Assembly (NCBI GenBank): GCA_036656795.1
Contig: JAVXHR010000025.1
Location: 1 to 26,718 of the forward strand
Length of the DNA stretch: 26,718 nt
Direction: 5' to 3'
From: CAUPWF01 sp036656795
GTDB taxonomy: Bacteria > Bacillota > Clostridia > Lachnospirales > Lachnospiraceae
Position numbers and translations under genes: made by a program. How positions within the stretch are numbered: the first letter of the stretch is position 1; every line of letters begins with the position of its first letter. Positions 1 through 8,343 of the stretch are shown in pieces. The notes under the pieces are model-generated. The model was not told the origin of the DNA. It worked only from the letters and a program-made list of their open reading frames with translations, and made no database searches.

Positions 1-135
1 TTATAGAAATATTATATTCTATTTCCTGTACGCTTTCAAGCATGTAAACTCATTCATTGTCGTATCTGCAATTTTCAAGGTTCTATTTGAGCCTATTTTT
101 AGGTTTGATTTTCATATATCATTGGACGTACTATA

Positions 136-177
136 TTATAGGAGCCTCTGGGATTTCACTCCCAGAGGCTCCTATAA
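136..177 (-). terminator. Strong hairpin closing the ABC/dehydrogenase gene block
   Basis: A perfect 18-bp inverted repeat (136-153 and 160-177) with a 6-nt loop begins 8 nt after the stop codon of the minus-strand dehydrogenase gene. The stem core is AGGAGCCTCTGGGA. On the minus strand the stem is followed by TATAGTACG rather than a clear U-tract; on the plus strand it is followed by a short T-rich run. It is therefore a terminator or a 3'-end stabiliser, and could also serve a plus-strand transcript. Positions 1-135 show no gene that I can support. Confidence 0.65.
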
Positions 178-184
178 TTACTTT

Positions 185-1204
185 TTATGATACTTGAATC
201 ATTACTTTTCCCGTTCTTCTATATTCCGGTTTTGTGAAAACATCCACAATTTCATCCAGAGGAACAATATTCGTAATGATACTCTCCAGATCGATTCCCT
301 TAGATTCCAGTACTTGAAGTGCTCTTTCATACGTATACGGATTAATATATGAAGAAGTAATTTTCAATTCTTTTTTAAAGATATCATCTGGTTGAATCGA
401 AAGACTTTCCCCCGGTGCTACCAGTCCAAAAAACATAACCGTCGCACACTTTCCCGCAAACTGTATGGCATTGGCCTGGGTCTTTACATTTCCTACACAT
501 TCAATAACCACGTTCACATTCGAGCAATACGTTTTCAAAATCGCTTGCACATCCTCTTCCATTGGATTAATCGTCTTATCTGCGCCTAACTTCATGGCCA
601 AATCTCGTTTTTCCTGTATCGGTTCTGATAAAATCACTTTAGAAGCTCCAGCATTCTTCGCTAGCTGTAGCATAATCATACCGATAGGTCCTCCACCCAT
701 TACCAAAACCGTATCTCCAGCCTTAATGTCACATAGGTCAATGCCATGCAAGCAGCAAGACATTGGTTCTGTCATTGCTGCTTCTAAAAAACTTAGCCGG
801 TCAGAAAATTTATAAACTTGTTTTTCTCTCATTACTACATATTCTGCAAATCCACCATCTCTAGTAGTTCCGATTCCAATATTATTGGTACAGAAATGCT
901 GTTTTCCATTTTTGCAAAAATAGCATTCTCCACACATATCGTTTGGATCACCACTGACTCTGTCTCCAACTTCGACATTAGTAACACCTGGTCCCACTTC
1001 TTCTACCACTCCAGAAAATTCATGTCCCGGAATCAATGGTGGAGTTACTGCCGAAGATCCTCCATCTCCGTTAAAAATATGAATGTCCGTTCCACATACG
1101 CCACAATATTTCACTTTAATTTTCACTTCATGACTTTGAAGTTTCTTTTCTGGAACTTCTTCTACTCTCAAATCACACTTTCCATGATATATCGCTGCTT
1201 TCAT
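185..1204 (-). CDS. Zinc-dependent polyol dehydrogenase (MDR family), copy 1
   Basis: This 339-residue medium-chain dehydrogenase probably oxidises a sugar alcohol to a ketose with NAD in the cytoplasm. Catalytic zinc ligands are visible at Cys37 (in YCGVCGTD), His61-Glu62 (GHEF) and Glu146 (TEP). The structural zinc cysteines are Cys91, Cys94, Cys97 and Cys105, and the Rossmann glycines are GGGPIG at 170-175. The ATG at 1204 was chosen because AAGGAG lies 5-6 nt upstream; a GTG at 1210 overlaps that site. It is the last gene after the ABC permease (27-nt gap) and is followed by a hairpin, so it is probably co-transcribed with the importer. The family is secure. The substrate (hexitol, pentitol or a threonine-dehydrogenase-like substrate) cannot be read from sequence. 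Confidence 0.88.
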   Translation of the reverse strand: MKAAIYHGKCDLRVEEVPEKKLQSHEVKIKVKYCGVCGTDIHIFNGDGGSSAVTPPLIPGHEFSGVVEEVGPGVTNVEVGDRVSGDPNDMCGECYFCKNGKQHFCTNNIGIGTTRDGGFAEYVVMREKQVYKFSDRLSFLEAAMTEPMSCCLHGIDLCDIKAGDTVLVMGGGPIGMIMLQLAKNAGASKVILSEPIQEKRDLAMKLGADKTINPMEEDVQAILKTYCSNVNVVIECVGNVKTQANAIQFAGKCATVMFFGLVAPGESLSIQPDDIFKKELKITSSYINPYTYERALQVLESKGIDLESIITNIVPLDEIVDVFTKPEYRRTGKVMIQVS

Positions 1205-1231
1205 AAGCACTCCTTCTATCTCTGATATAAG

Positions 1232-2179
1232 TTAATCTGTTTGTCGTCTCTTTTGAATACAATCAAATCCAACTGCCAGTGCCAATACGACCCCCATAAC
1301 GATATCCTGTACATATGAATTAATATTCATCAGTACCATACCATTTTGCAGTGCACCTATAATAAATGTACCTGCTATAACGCCTGATATTCTTCCATAA
1401 CCACCTGTTACAGATACTCCACCTAGCACTACACATGTGATAACATCAAATTCATATCCAAAACCTGCATTAGACATTCCAGAATTGGTACGTGACAACA
1501 TAACAATCCCTGCTAATCCTGCGAAAAATCCAGATATAGCAAATACAAGATATTTAATTCTTCCCACACGAATACCGGACAATTTTGCCGCTTCCTTGTT
1601 GCCACCTACCGCATAGAAATAACGTCCAAAATAAGTTTTATTTAAAATAAAGGAGCCAATGATAAAACAAATAACCATAATGATGACCGGAACCGGAATA
1701 ACACCAACATATCCCTGTCCAATAATTTTAAATTTCTCTGTAAATCCATTAATAGGAAGTCCTCCACACAGAATCAATGCTAACCCTTGAAAGGCTGTCT
1801 GTGTTGCAAAAGTTGCTATTAAGGCCGGAATACCAATGGTTGATACCATAAAACCATTCAGCACACCGATCAATGTGGATACAACAAGTGTAATGATAAT
1901 TGCCATCCACATGTTGATTCCCATATGCACCATTAGATATGCACAAAAAATATTAACAAATGTGATAATAGAACCAGTTGCCAGGTCAATATCTCCAAGC
2001 AGAATAACAAACGTCATACCAATGGATGCAATTCCGAACATCGAGACTTGGCGAAGCATTGTAAGCAAATTGTTTGGATTTAAAAATCTTGGATTTGCAA
2101 TGGTAAACGCAACAACCAAAACCACAAACACAACCCAAATTGCCTTATCTTTTAATTGGTATATTACTTTTTCTTTCAT
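1232..2179 (-). CDS. Sugar ABC transporter permease (RbsC-like)
   Basis: This 315-residue, very hydrophobic protein is the membrane channel subunit of a ribose/polyol-type importer (BPD_transp_2 family). About 8-10 membrane segments can be seen from residue 12 onward. The family-typical stretch IGMTFVILLGDIDLATGSI lies near residues 53-71, and the cytoplasmic coupling region with VGGNKEAAKLSGI is near residues 190-202. The length is normal for RbsC. An AGGAGG site lies 10 nt before the ATG. The gene follows the ATPase gene after 14 nt and precedes a dehydrogenase gene. A single permease gene is present, so a homodimer is expected. The transported sugar is unknown; the surrounding genes suggest a polyol or rare ketose. 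Confidence 0.93.
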   Translation of the reverse strand: MKEKVIYQLKDKAIWVVFVVLVVAFTIANPRFLNPNNLLTMLRQVSMFGIASIGMTFVILLGDIDLATGSIITFVNIFCAYLMVHMGINMWMAIIITLVVSTLIGVLNGFMVSTIGIPALIATFATQTAFQGLALILCGGLPINGFTEKFKIIGQGYVGVIPVPVIIMVICFIIGSFILNKTYFGRYFYAVGGNKEAAKLSGIRVGRIKYLVFAISGFFAGLAGIVMLSRTNSGMSNAGFGYEFDVITCVVLGGVSVTGGYGRISGVIAGTFIIGALQNGMVLMNINSYVQDIVMGVVLALAVGFDCIQKRRQTD

Positions 2180-2193
2180 ACAGTCTAATCCTC

Positions 2194-3693
2194 CTACATC
2201 TCTGCTGCGGATGCATATGCCATAATTGTCTCTTGGCTAAAATCACCTTTTTCCAGTTCGCCACGCATCTCGCCTTCCGCCAGCACCACAATTCTATCCG
2301 ACATACCCATCAGTTCCTCCATCTCGGAAGAAATCATCAGAATTGCCTTTCCTTCTTTTTCTACTAAATCATTCATCAACTTGTAGATCTCATATTTGGC
2401 ACCAACATCGATACCTCTAGTAGGTTCATCAAAGATAATCAGCTCCGACTCTGCCGCCAACCATCTTGCAAGAATTACTTTCTGTTGGTTTCCACCACTT
2501 AAATTTCTTACCAACTGATGAAGAGTAGGGGTTTTAATCGCCATGCTTTTCTCATATTTACGAGCCGTTTCCATCTCTAATTTTGCATTAATCACGCTAA
2601 AGTGAGATGTTTTCTCGTAAATCGGCATATTGATATTATCTTTGATTGAAATTCCAAGCATAGCACCATGGCGTTTTCGGTCTTCCGGCACCAGCGCAAT
2701 TCCTGAGTCTATTGCTTCTCTAGGACTCTTTGGATTTACCTCTTTGCCTCGAAATATCACCTGTCCCGATTGCTTTGGCACTGCCCCAAAGATAAGCTCC
2801 GCTAGTTCTGTGCGTCCCGCACCAACTAAACCACCCAGCCCTACAATCTCACCTTTATGAATCTTCAGATTCATATTTTTGTCTCCATTTCCGGTGACAT
2901 CTTTTAATTCTAACACTACATCGTCCATGTCTATACAATCGCCCCGAGGAGGATATGTTTCTGTTAATTCACGACCAACCATAAGTTTAATCAGTTCCTG
3001 AACCTGACTCTCTTTCGTAATCAATGTTTTTACATATGCTCCATCGCGCAACACTAAAATTCTATCCGATAAACGATAAATTTCTTCCAATCTATGAGAT
3101 ATGTAGATAATAGAGATTCCCTCACCGCGCAGTCTCTCTACCACTCTAAACATACTCTCTACTTCTGAACTCGTTAGCGGTGCCGAGGGCTCATCCATAA
3201 TCAGTATTTTTGCATCTTGTTGAATTGCCTTAGCAATTTCAACCATCTGCTGATAACCAACGGTCAAGTTTTTCATCAGCGTTTTTGGATCAATTTTAAT
3301 TCGAAGCTGTTCAAACGCTTTCGCTGCTTCTCTTTCCATTGCTTTTTTATCTACTATAATACCTTTTTTAATAGGTCTTCCTAAAAACAAATTTTCTGCT
3401 GCCGATAGTTCTCTTACATTATTAAATTCCTGATAAATAATTGCAATTCCGTTCTCTGCTGCAAGCTGAGGTGTCATGCTTGTGAATTCTTTTTCATTCA
3501 CTATAATCTTTCCAGAAGTCGGAACAACTGCCCCCGAACAACATTTAATCAACGTTGATTTTCCGGCACCATTTTCTCCAATAAGTGCAAGAATCTCTCC
3601 TTTTTTTAACTCTAACGTAACATCTTTCAACGCAACAACACCCGGGTATTCTTTTCTTATATGCTGTAATTGCAATACATATTCTTCGTTCAT
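2194..3693 (-). CDS. Sugar ABC transporter ATP-binding protein (RbsA/MglA-like, two ABC domains)
   Basis: This 499-residue ATPase has the two fused nucleotide-binding domains typical of RbsA/MglA. The first domain has Walker A GENGAGKST (39-47), a Walker B ILIMDEPSAP and a degenerate signature (LTVGYQQ in place of LSGGQ). The second domain has the family-typical modified Walker A (GLVGAGRTE), an intact LSGGNQQK signature and a Walker B with IIFDEPTRGIDVG. It powers import through the adjacent permease. GGGAG lies 6 nt before the ATG. A stable hairpin separates it from the upstream binding-protein gene, which probably lowers its expression relative to that protein. Length and domain order are those of the family. 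Confidence 0.95.
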   Translation of the reverse strand: MNEEYVLQLQHIRKEYPGVVALKDVTLELKKGEILALIGENGAGKSTLIKCCSGAVVPTSGKIIVNEKEFTSMTPQLAAENGIAIIYQEFNNVRELSAAENLFLGRPIKKGIIVDKKAMEREAAKAFEQLRIKIDPKTLMKNLTVGYQQMVEIAKAIQQDAKILIMDEPSAPLTSSEVESMFRVVERLRGEGISIIYISHRLEEIYRLSDRILVLRDGAYVKTLITKESQVQELIKLMVGRELTETYPPRGDCIDMDDVVLELKDVTGNGDKNMNLKIHKGEIVGLGGLVGAGRTELAELIFGAVPKQSGQVIFRGKEVNPKSPREAIDSGIALVPEDRKRHGAMLGISIKDNINMPIYEKTSHFSVINAKLEMETARKYEKSMAIKTPTLHQLVRNLSGGNQQKVILARWLAAESELIIFDEPTRGIDVGAKYEIYKLMNDLVEKEGKAILMISSEMEELMGMSDRIVVLAEGEMRGELEKGDFSQETIMAYASAAEM

Positions 3694-3718
3694 ATTTTTC
3701 TCCCGTGATTATAATACT

Positions 3719-3741
3719 TAGAGGCGGATAAACCGCCTCTA
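3719..3741 (-). promoter_or_regulatory. Intercistronic hairpin between binding-protein and ATPase genes
   Basis: A 9-bp perfect stem (3719-3727 with 3733-3741, core AGAGGCGG) and a 5-nt loop lie between the stop of the binding-protein gene and the start of the ATPase gene. No U-tract follows on the minus strand. It is more likely a 3'-end stabiliser or partial terminator than a full stop, which would give more binding protein than transporter. Confidence 0.6.
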
Positions 3742-3763
3742 CCTGATTGTTTCACTATTAATG

Positions 3764-4786
3764 TTACATTCCTTTGATAATAGATTCCACATTGTCTACT
3801 GAAATTTCTGCAGTAGGTCTGTAAACATCATGTTTGTCACCTGAGAAATCATCACCATTCAGAATTTTTTCAAACATTTCAAAACAAGCTGTTGCTGTAT
3901 CTAAACTAGAACCTTCAAATCCAACGATAGCTCTAACAGCTTCGTTTCCTGCTTTAAGAGAATTTAACTGTTGCATAGTAACATCTGTCGTAATAACACC
4001 AACATTTTCTGGAATGTTGCCGGCTCCGCCAAATTTTTGTAATAACGCTTCATTTGCACCAATCATAGCGCCTGCCCCAACTCCAACAAATACGGTACAT
4101 TCTGGATTTGCTTGAAGAGTTGTTTCTACATTTGTCTGTGCCTCATTCGCTTCCAAACCATCAATCTTTGCCACAATTTTGTAATTGTCTTTACAGTTTT
4201 CTTTCAGTCCTGCTTCAATACCATTTTGTCTTTCTAACAATACTTTTGTAGATGGATAACCAATTACACAAACTTCTGCCGGTTTGTCTGCAGTGTATTT
4301 TGCGTTAATAAAACCTGCTGCTGATTTACCAATATCATTTCCCAATGCAGTATTGTCAAGAACCCAGTTTGCAGTGGTACTCTTCATCTTATCATCCCAG
4401 CACATAACCTTGATCCCTGCATCCAATGCTTCCTGGCATACGGTTTCAACTGCTTCTGCATCCGATGGGTGAACCATGATTAAATCACAGCCTGATGTAA
4501 CAAAGTTTTCAATCTGACTAATCTGTTTTGATGCATTGTCTTCGCAATCTTGTAAGGTATATTCATACCCTTTGTCCTTCATCAAACCTTCCAGTTTCCC
4601 CATAACGCCTGCCCAGTAATCATTCTTCAATGACTGGATTGTAATTCCGATTTTGTAGCTGTCTTTTTTGCCACCATCATCCTTTTTGTCATCTTTACTA
4701 CTTGTTGGTGCCTTAGTAGTACAACCAACTGTCATCGCTGCAATCATTGCTACGCAGAGAATCACGCTTAAAACTTTTTTCTTCAT
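3764..4786 (-). CDS. Sugar ABC transporter substrate-binding lipoprotein (RbsB-like)
   Basis: This 340-residue periplasmic-binding-protein type I lipoprotein captures the sugar or polyol outside the membrane. It starts with a lysine-rich n-region and hydrophobic core and has a lipobox-like TVGC with the lipidated cysteine at residue 22. A Lys/Asp/Gly-rich linker follows. The mature domain begins near IGITIQSLKNDYW, with ligand-site motifs such as DAEAVETVCQEALDAGIKV and VGVGAGAMIGANEA. The ATG at 4786 is preferred because GGAGG lies just upstream and the signal peptide starts there; an in-frame ATG at 4852 would add 22 charged residues. The gene sits between the SDR and ATPase genes. The ligand is unknown. 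Confidence 0.92.
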   Translation of the reverse strand: MKKKVLSVILCVAMIAAMTVGCTTKAPTSSKDDKKDDGGKKDSYKIGITIQSLKNDYWAGVMGKLEGLMKDKGYEYTLQDCEDNASKQISQIENFVTSGCDLIMVHPSDAEAVETVCQEALDAGIKVMCWDDKMKSTTANWVLDNTALGNDIGKSAAGFINAKYTADKPAEVCVIGYPSTKVLLERQNGIEAGLKENCKDNYKIVAKIDGLEANEAQTNVETTLQANPECTVFVGVGAGAMIGANEALLQKFGGAGNIPENVGVITTDVTMQQLNSLKAGNEAVRAIVGFEGSSLDTATACFEMFEKILNGDDFSGDKHDVYRPTAEISVDNVESIIKGM

Positions 4787-4876
4787 ACATTCTTCCTCCT
4801 TGTTATTTGGTTTTTTGCTTTTATTCCGCACCTTGAAGGTGTTAAGAATCACAAACTATAACTATCAAATATTACT

Positions 4877-5653
4877 TTAGAAACAAGTAAATGCTCCATC
4901 TACGATAATGTCTGAACCCGTTGTAAAACCGCTTGTATCTCCTGCAAGGTATACTAAAACAGATTGTAATTCCTCCGGTTTTCCAAGTCTTCCCATAGGT
5001 GCCATTGCATTCCATTGTGTAATCAATGGTTTTAAATCATCTCTTGTCATAATCAAATCTGTCCCAATATATCCAGGACTGATACAATTTACACGGACTC
5101 CTCTTTTTGCCCATTCCACAGCAAGGGATTTTGTTAATTGACTAACACCTGCTTTGGATGCGTTATATCCACACTGTGGTTGTGGAACATTTACGATGTG
5201 ACCTGACATAGACGCCGTATTAATAATCGATCCATATCCCTGTTTCAACATCACTCTGCCAGCTGCTGTAGCACAAAGATAAACACCCGTTAAGTTGATA
5301 TCGATTACTTTCTTCCATTGTTCAAATGTCATCTCTTCTGCTGGAGCATTTACTGCAATTCCAGCATTGTTGTAACATGCATCCAATTTTCCATAAGTTT
5401 TCACAACTTGGGCAACCATAGCCTCTACCTGCTCTTGATTCGTAACATCTGTCTGAATCGCAATCGTTTTTGATCCGGTTGCATCTGCAATCTCTTTTGC
5501 AACTTTTTGAGCTCCCTCAATATTAATATCAACGATAGCCACATTTGCTCCCGCTTCTGCAAATGCCATAGCTGCACATCTTCCAATTCCACTTGCTGCG
5601 CCAGTTACATAAATTGCTTTTCCATCCAGTCTCATTTTTTCAATAATTCCCAC
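4877..5653 (-). CDS. Short-chain dehydrogenase/reductase, probably NAD-dependent
   Basis: This 258-residue classical SDR probably oxidises a sugar alcohol or reduces a ketose. It shows the nucleotide motif TGAASGIG (17-24), Asp42 at the end of strand 2 (VDIN, favouring NAD over NADP), NNAG (95-98), and a catalytic triad with Ser150, Tyr163 and Lys167 (YNASK). The start is a GTG at 5653, supported by AAGGAGG with an 8-nt spacer; the next in-frame ATG has no such site. It begins a block that runs into the ABC genes and has its own promoter at 5724-5752. It resembles polyol and rare-sugar SDRs of the sorbitol/mannitol/gluconate type, but the substrate is not identifiable. Confidence 0.9.
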   Translation of the reverse strand: MGIIEKMRLDGKAIYVTGAASGIGRCAAMAFAEAGANVAIVDINIEGAQKVAKEIADATGSKTIAIQTDVTNQEQVEAMVAQVVKTYGKLDACYNNAGIAVNAPAEEMTFEQWKKVIDINLTGVYLCATAAGRVMLKQGYGSIINTASMSGHIVNVPQPQCGYNASKAGVSQLTKSLAVEWAKRGVRVNCISPGYIGTDLIMTRDDLKPLITQWNAMAPMGRLGKPEELQSVLVYLAGDTSGFTTGSDIIVDGAFTCF

Positions 5654-5683
5654 TTTTGTTTCCTCCTTATAGTTCAGTTCATC

Positions 5684-5708
5684 TCTTTATTAAATCGGTT
5701 TGTCAAAA
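5684..5708. promoter_or_regulatory. Weak candidate ROK operator in SDR leader
   Basis: The left half TCTTTATTAA matches the half-site seen at 6903 and 8148 well, but the right half (TTTGTCAAAA) matches poorly, with about 6 of 12 symmetric pairs. It lies just downstream of the SDR -10 box, the same relative position as the site near the first ROK gene. It is a weak call made only because better copies exist nearby. Confidence 0.25.
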
Positions 5709-5723
5709 CTGTTTTATGTATCC

Positions 5724-5752
5724 ATTATATATTCAAAGCTGTTTTTGTACAA
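5724..5752 (-). promoter_or_regulatory. SigA-type promoter for SDR-ABC block
   Basis: On the minus strand, TTGTAC (5747-5752) and a perfect TATAAT (5724-5729) are separated by 17 nt, about 70 nt upstream of the SDR start. The 172-nt gap between this gene and the upstream dehydrogenase gene supports independent initiation. A palindrome ATAACGTTAT lies further upstream at 5799-5808 and could be a regulator site. Confidence 0.6.
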
Positions 5753-5825
5753 TCCGTAATATTATCCAAACTTGTTTTTCATTTTTTATACAAATTGCAT
5801 AACGTTATTTCTTTATCAATCCTAT

Positions 5826-6875
5826 TTATTTGGTGATTTTTACTACAGCCTTGACAATTTCTGCTTTATCACGAACGCTGGAATCCATTGCATTTTGAAT
5901 ATCATCAAATTCAAATATATGAGTAGCAATACCTTTCAAATTCACTTTACCTTGCGCGACTGCCTCAATTGCCATTGGATATATATGGCGATAGCGAAAT
6001 ACCGTCTTAAATGTAACTTCCTTATCTAAGGCCAAACTCATCATTATATTCATCATGCCTGTCTTTCCATATCCTACCAGTACGATATTCGAGCCTTTGC
6101 GAACTACCTGTATAGCTTGATTAGTTGTAATTTCTGTACCTGCTGTTTCAATTGCAAGATTAAATCCATCTCCATCTGTCAGTTCTTTTGCTTTCGCAAG
6201 AACGTCTTCTTTTGAGCTGTTAATCACACCATCCGCACCTAATTCCACAGCCTTTTCCAGTCTCTTTTCCATTATATCCACTACATAGACCCTAGATACT
6301 CCACTTGCTTTCAGCGCCATCATAGATACCAAACCAATGCACCCCGCTCCAAACACTACCGCCGTCTGTCCCGCGTGTGCTTTTCCTTGATTAGCTGCAT
6401 GAAACCCAACTGCCAATGGTTCAATCAATGCCCCTTCTAATGTGCTTACATTTTCCGGTAATTTAAAACACAATCCCGCTTCATGAGCAACATATTCTTG
6501 AAACACTCCATCTATAGGTGGCGTTGCAAAAAACACCACGTCTGGGCAAAGATTATATTTTCCTTCGCGACAGAATTTACATTTTCCACAGGTTTTACCA
6601 GGTTCCAATGCCACTTTGTCTCCCACTTTCAGATGTGTCACATCGCTTCCAACCTCGACCACAATGCCTCCCGGTTCATGCCCCAGGACAAAAGGTGGCT
6701 CTACCACATAGTCCCCAATTCTCCCCATTTCATAATAATGCATATCACTTCCACAAATTCCCACATACTCTAATTTAATCAGCACTTCATTATCTTCCGG
6801 TGTAGGAATTGGTCTTTCCACATATCCCATTTCCCCAATCCCATTCATCACTGCTACTTTCATTATTCCTTTCAT
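5826..6875 (-). CDS. Sorbitol/iditol 2-dehydrogenase-like zinc enzyme
   Basis: This 349-residue MDR enzyme closely follows the sorbitol/xylitol dehydrogenase pattern and should convert a polyol to its 2-ketose with NAD. Family features include ICGSDMHYYEMGRIGDY, PPFVLGHE, FFATPPIDG and FRYRHIYP. Catalytic zinc ligands are Cys41, His66-Glu67 and Glu152; structural cysteines are Cys96, Cys99, Cys102 and Cys110; the Rossmann motif is GAGCIG. The ATG at 6875 is preferred because an AGGAGG site ends 9 nt before it. The first ATG, at 6884, directly abuts that AGGAGG and would leave no spacer. It lies between the first ROK gene and the SDR. Oxidation of allitol, sorbitol, xylitol or a related polyol is likely; the exact substrate is not determined. 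Confidence 0.9.
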   Translation of the reverse strand: MKGIMKVAVMNGIGEMGYVERPIPTPEDNEVLIKLEYVGICGSDMHYYEMGRIGDYVVEPPFVLGHEPGGIVVEVGSDVTHLKVGDKVALEPGKTCGKCKFCREGKYNLCPDVVFFATPPIDGVFQEYVAHEAGLCFKLPENVSTLEGALIEPLAVGFHAANQGKAHAGQTAVVFGAGCIGLVSMMALKASGVSRVYVVDIMEKRLEKAVELGADGVINSSKEDVLAKAKELTDGDGFNLAIETAGTEITTNQAIQVVRKGSNIVLVGYGKTGMMNIMMSLALDKEVTFKTVFRYRHIYPMAIEAVAQGKVNLKGIATHIFEFDDIQNAMDSSVRDKAEIVKAVVKITK

Positions 6876-6902
6876 CACACACATCCTCCTGTTATAGTTT
6901 AT

Positions 6903-6927
6903 ACTTTATTAATCTATTTAGTAAAGT
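6903..6927. promoter_or_regulatory. Candidate ROK operator (ACTTTA-N13-TAAAGT)
   Basis: A 25-bp inverted repeat with 9 of 12 symmetric pairs lies between the first ROK gene and the sorbitol-dehydrogenase-like gene. On the minus strand it overlaps a plausible weak promoter (TTTACT, 16 nt, TATAAA), a suitable place for a repressor. The same half-site and the same 13-nt inner spacing recur in the leader of the first ROK gene at 8148-8172. Confidence 0.45.
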
Positions 6928-6957
6928 GGGACCAAAATAAAATTTTGTTGCTATTTT

Positions 6958-8130
6958 TTAAATAGTATCCACGTATTTTTCTATCTGATAAATAGCTGCA
7001 CCCAACGCCGATGCTTCTACCTGATATTTACACGCACGCACATATTTCCCGTCATTTTCAAATATATTTCTTTCTGCTACTTTCCTTTGAAACTTCAATA
7101 TATAAGGTTCCATATAGCTTCCAACATACCCACCTAATACCACATCGCAATCAAAGCTCATTCTCAGATTATCCACCGCAATGAGTAAATCATCCAGATA
7201 AGTTTCCCATGCTAATTTAAATTGTAAATTCCCCGCTTCAACTCCCACAAAAAAATCTTCTAAATTCCCATCTGCCATATTCGCTAATTTCAACGCGGAA
7301 CAATACGTGTCCAGGCACCCCTTTTTCCCACAGTAACATTTAATTCCCTCTGGGTGGATTGTCATATGTCCAAATTCACCACCACGCCAATTATTTCCCA
7401 TGAAAATGCTTACCGGCTCTATTCCTACACTAACGTTAAACCGATCTGATTCTGATTGAAAAACAATTGCACCACCCACTGTATTACTCAGTGACAGATA
7501 AACCATACTACCGCGATGAACACTGTTGACACATTCAGTACAAACCGCCGCGTTCGCATCATTGAGCAGTGTACAATGGTATGGCAAATATTTCGCGTAC
7601 TCATCGCAGCCAATATCACACGCTTCTAGCCCCAACGCTCCTGAAAAAAACACTTTATTCTGTATTGGATCTACCAAGCCCGGAACAGAAATACCAACTC
7701 CCACAATTCGTTCTTGTGGGATCACACTTTCCTCAATAAATTGATTTACAATCTCTCCTACTTCTGCAAAATAATTATCTTCATATACAAATGGTTTGCG
7801 AATACGAATATGTTTTAATGTCTTTTCAGAAAAATTGGTAAGGGCAAGGCTGACATGATTCCGAGTAATATCAAGACCTACCGCGTAGCACATATCTTGT
7901 ACAGAAGCAATTGCCTTTGCTTTTCTTCCTCCTGTTGAACGAAGTTCTCCAACTTCCTGTACAACATGCACCTCCTTTAACTCATTGATAATCGTTAGAA
8001 CCGTAGGACCGCTCATATCAAGAGCCGTAGATATATCAGGCATGCTTGTCTTTGTTCTACTATTTACGTAACGGAACACTCTATTCCTATTCATTTTTTT
8101 TACTTCGATATTATTTACGCTACGTTTCAT
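6958..8130 (-). CDS. ROK-family transcriptional regulator (XylR/NagC type), copy 1
   Basis: This 390-residue protein has an N-terminal winged-helix domain (about 10-70, MNRNRVFRYV and SGPTVLTIINELK) fused to a ROK sugar-kinase-like domain. It probably represses nearby genes until a sugar or sugar phosphate binds. The ROK zinc motif CYCGKKGC is present, preceded by GGEFGH, and the sugar-site motif NDANAA is kept. The phosphate loop is GLDITRNH instead of the DxGGT of active kinases, so it is a regulator rather than a kinase. It is divergent from the epimerase gene, has a good promoter at 8194-8222 and has a palindrome just downstream of that promoter, which fits autoregulation. It is a clear paralogue of the ROK gene at 9288-10418. 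Confidence 0.9.
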   Translation of the reverse strand: MKRSVNNIEVKKMNRNRVFRYVNSRTKTSMPDISTALDMSGPTVLTIINELKEVHVVQEVGELRSTGGRKAKAIASVQDMCYAVGLDITRNHVSLALTNFSEKTLKHIRIRKPFVYEDNYFAEVGEIVNQFIEESVIPQERIVGVGISVPGLVDPIQNKVFFSGALGLEACDIGCDEYAKYLPYHCTLLNDANAAVCTECVNSVHRGSMVYLSLSNTVGGAIVFQSESDRFNVSVGIEPVSIFMGNNWRGGEFGHMTIHPEGIKCYCGKKGCLDTYCSALKLANMADGNLEDFFVGVEAGNLQFKLAWETYLDDLLIAVDNLRMSFDCDVVLGGYVGSYMEPYILKFQRKVAERNIFENDGKYVRACKYQVEASALGAAIYQIEKYVDTI

Positions 8131-8147
8131 ATGTTCCTCACAATTTC

Positions 8148-8172
8148 ACTTAATTATTTTGTTTATTTAAGT
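8148..8172. promoter_or_regulatory. Candidate ROK operator (ACTTAA-N13-TTAAGT)
   Basis: A 25-bp inverted repeat with 8 of 12 symmetric pairs lies about 15 nt downstream of the predicted start site of the first ROK gene and 17 nt before its ATG. Its geometry is identical to the site at 6903-6927, so both could bind the same dimer. The region is AT-rich, so chance symmetry is possible. Confidence 0.4.
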
Positions 8173-8193
8173 ATCTTTGAAACTTCTAGTAAT

Positions 8194-8222
8194 ATTATAC
8201 CATTTATCTTGATATTATTCAA
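8194..8222 (-). promoter_or_regulatory. Promoter of first ROK regulator gene
   Basis: TTGAAT (8217-8222) and TATAAT (8194-8199) on the minus strand are separated by exactly 17 nt, about 64 nt upstream of the ROK start codon. The match to the vegetative consensus is strong. The divergent epimerase gene must start from this same 213-nt region; I see no equally good plus-strand promoter. Confidence 0.65.
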
Positions 8223-8343
8223 GTTTTTTGTGAATATTTTTTCAATTCGTTTCATAATGGATTACTATAGTTTTTATTAATTATCTGTGGTATCTTTAAT
8301 TAAGATATTATTATTGGAAATTTCACAAAAGGAGAACACGCAT

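Noticed and set aside
4797..4876. Riboswitch or small RNA in the gap before the binding-protein gene
   Set aside because: Only a very short CACC/GGTG pairing is present in about 80 nt; no known riboswitch core was recognised.
5799..5808. Palindrome ATAACGTTAT as a cre or LacI-type operator
   Set aside because: The flanks do not fit the cre consensus, only one copy is seen and no LacI-family gene is in the window. It is mentioned only as a possible site.
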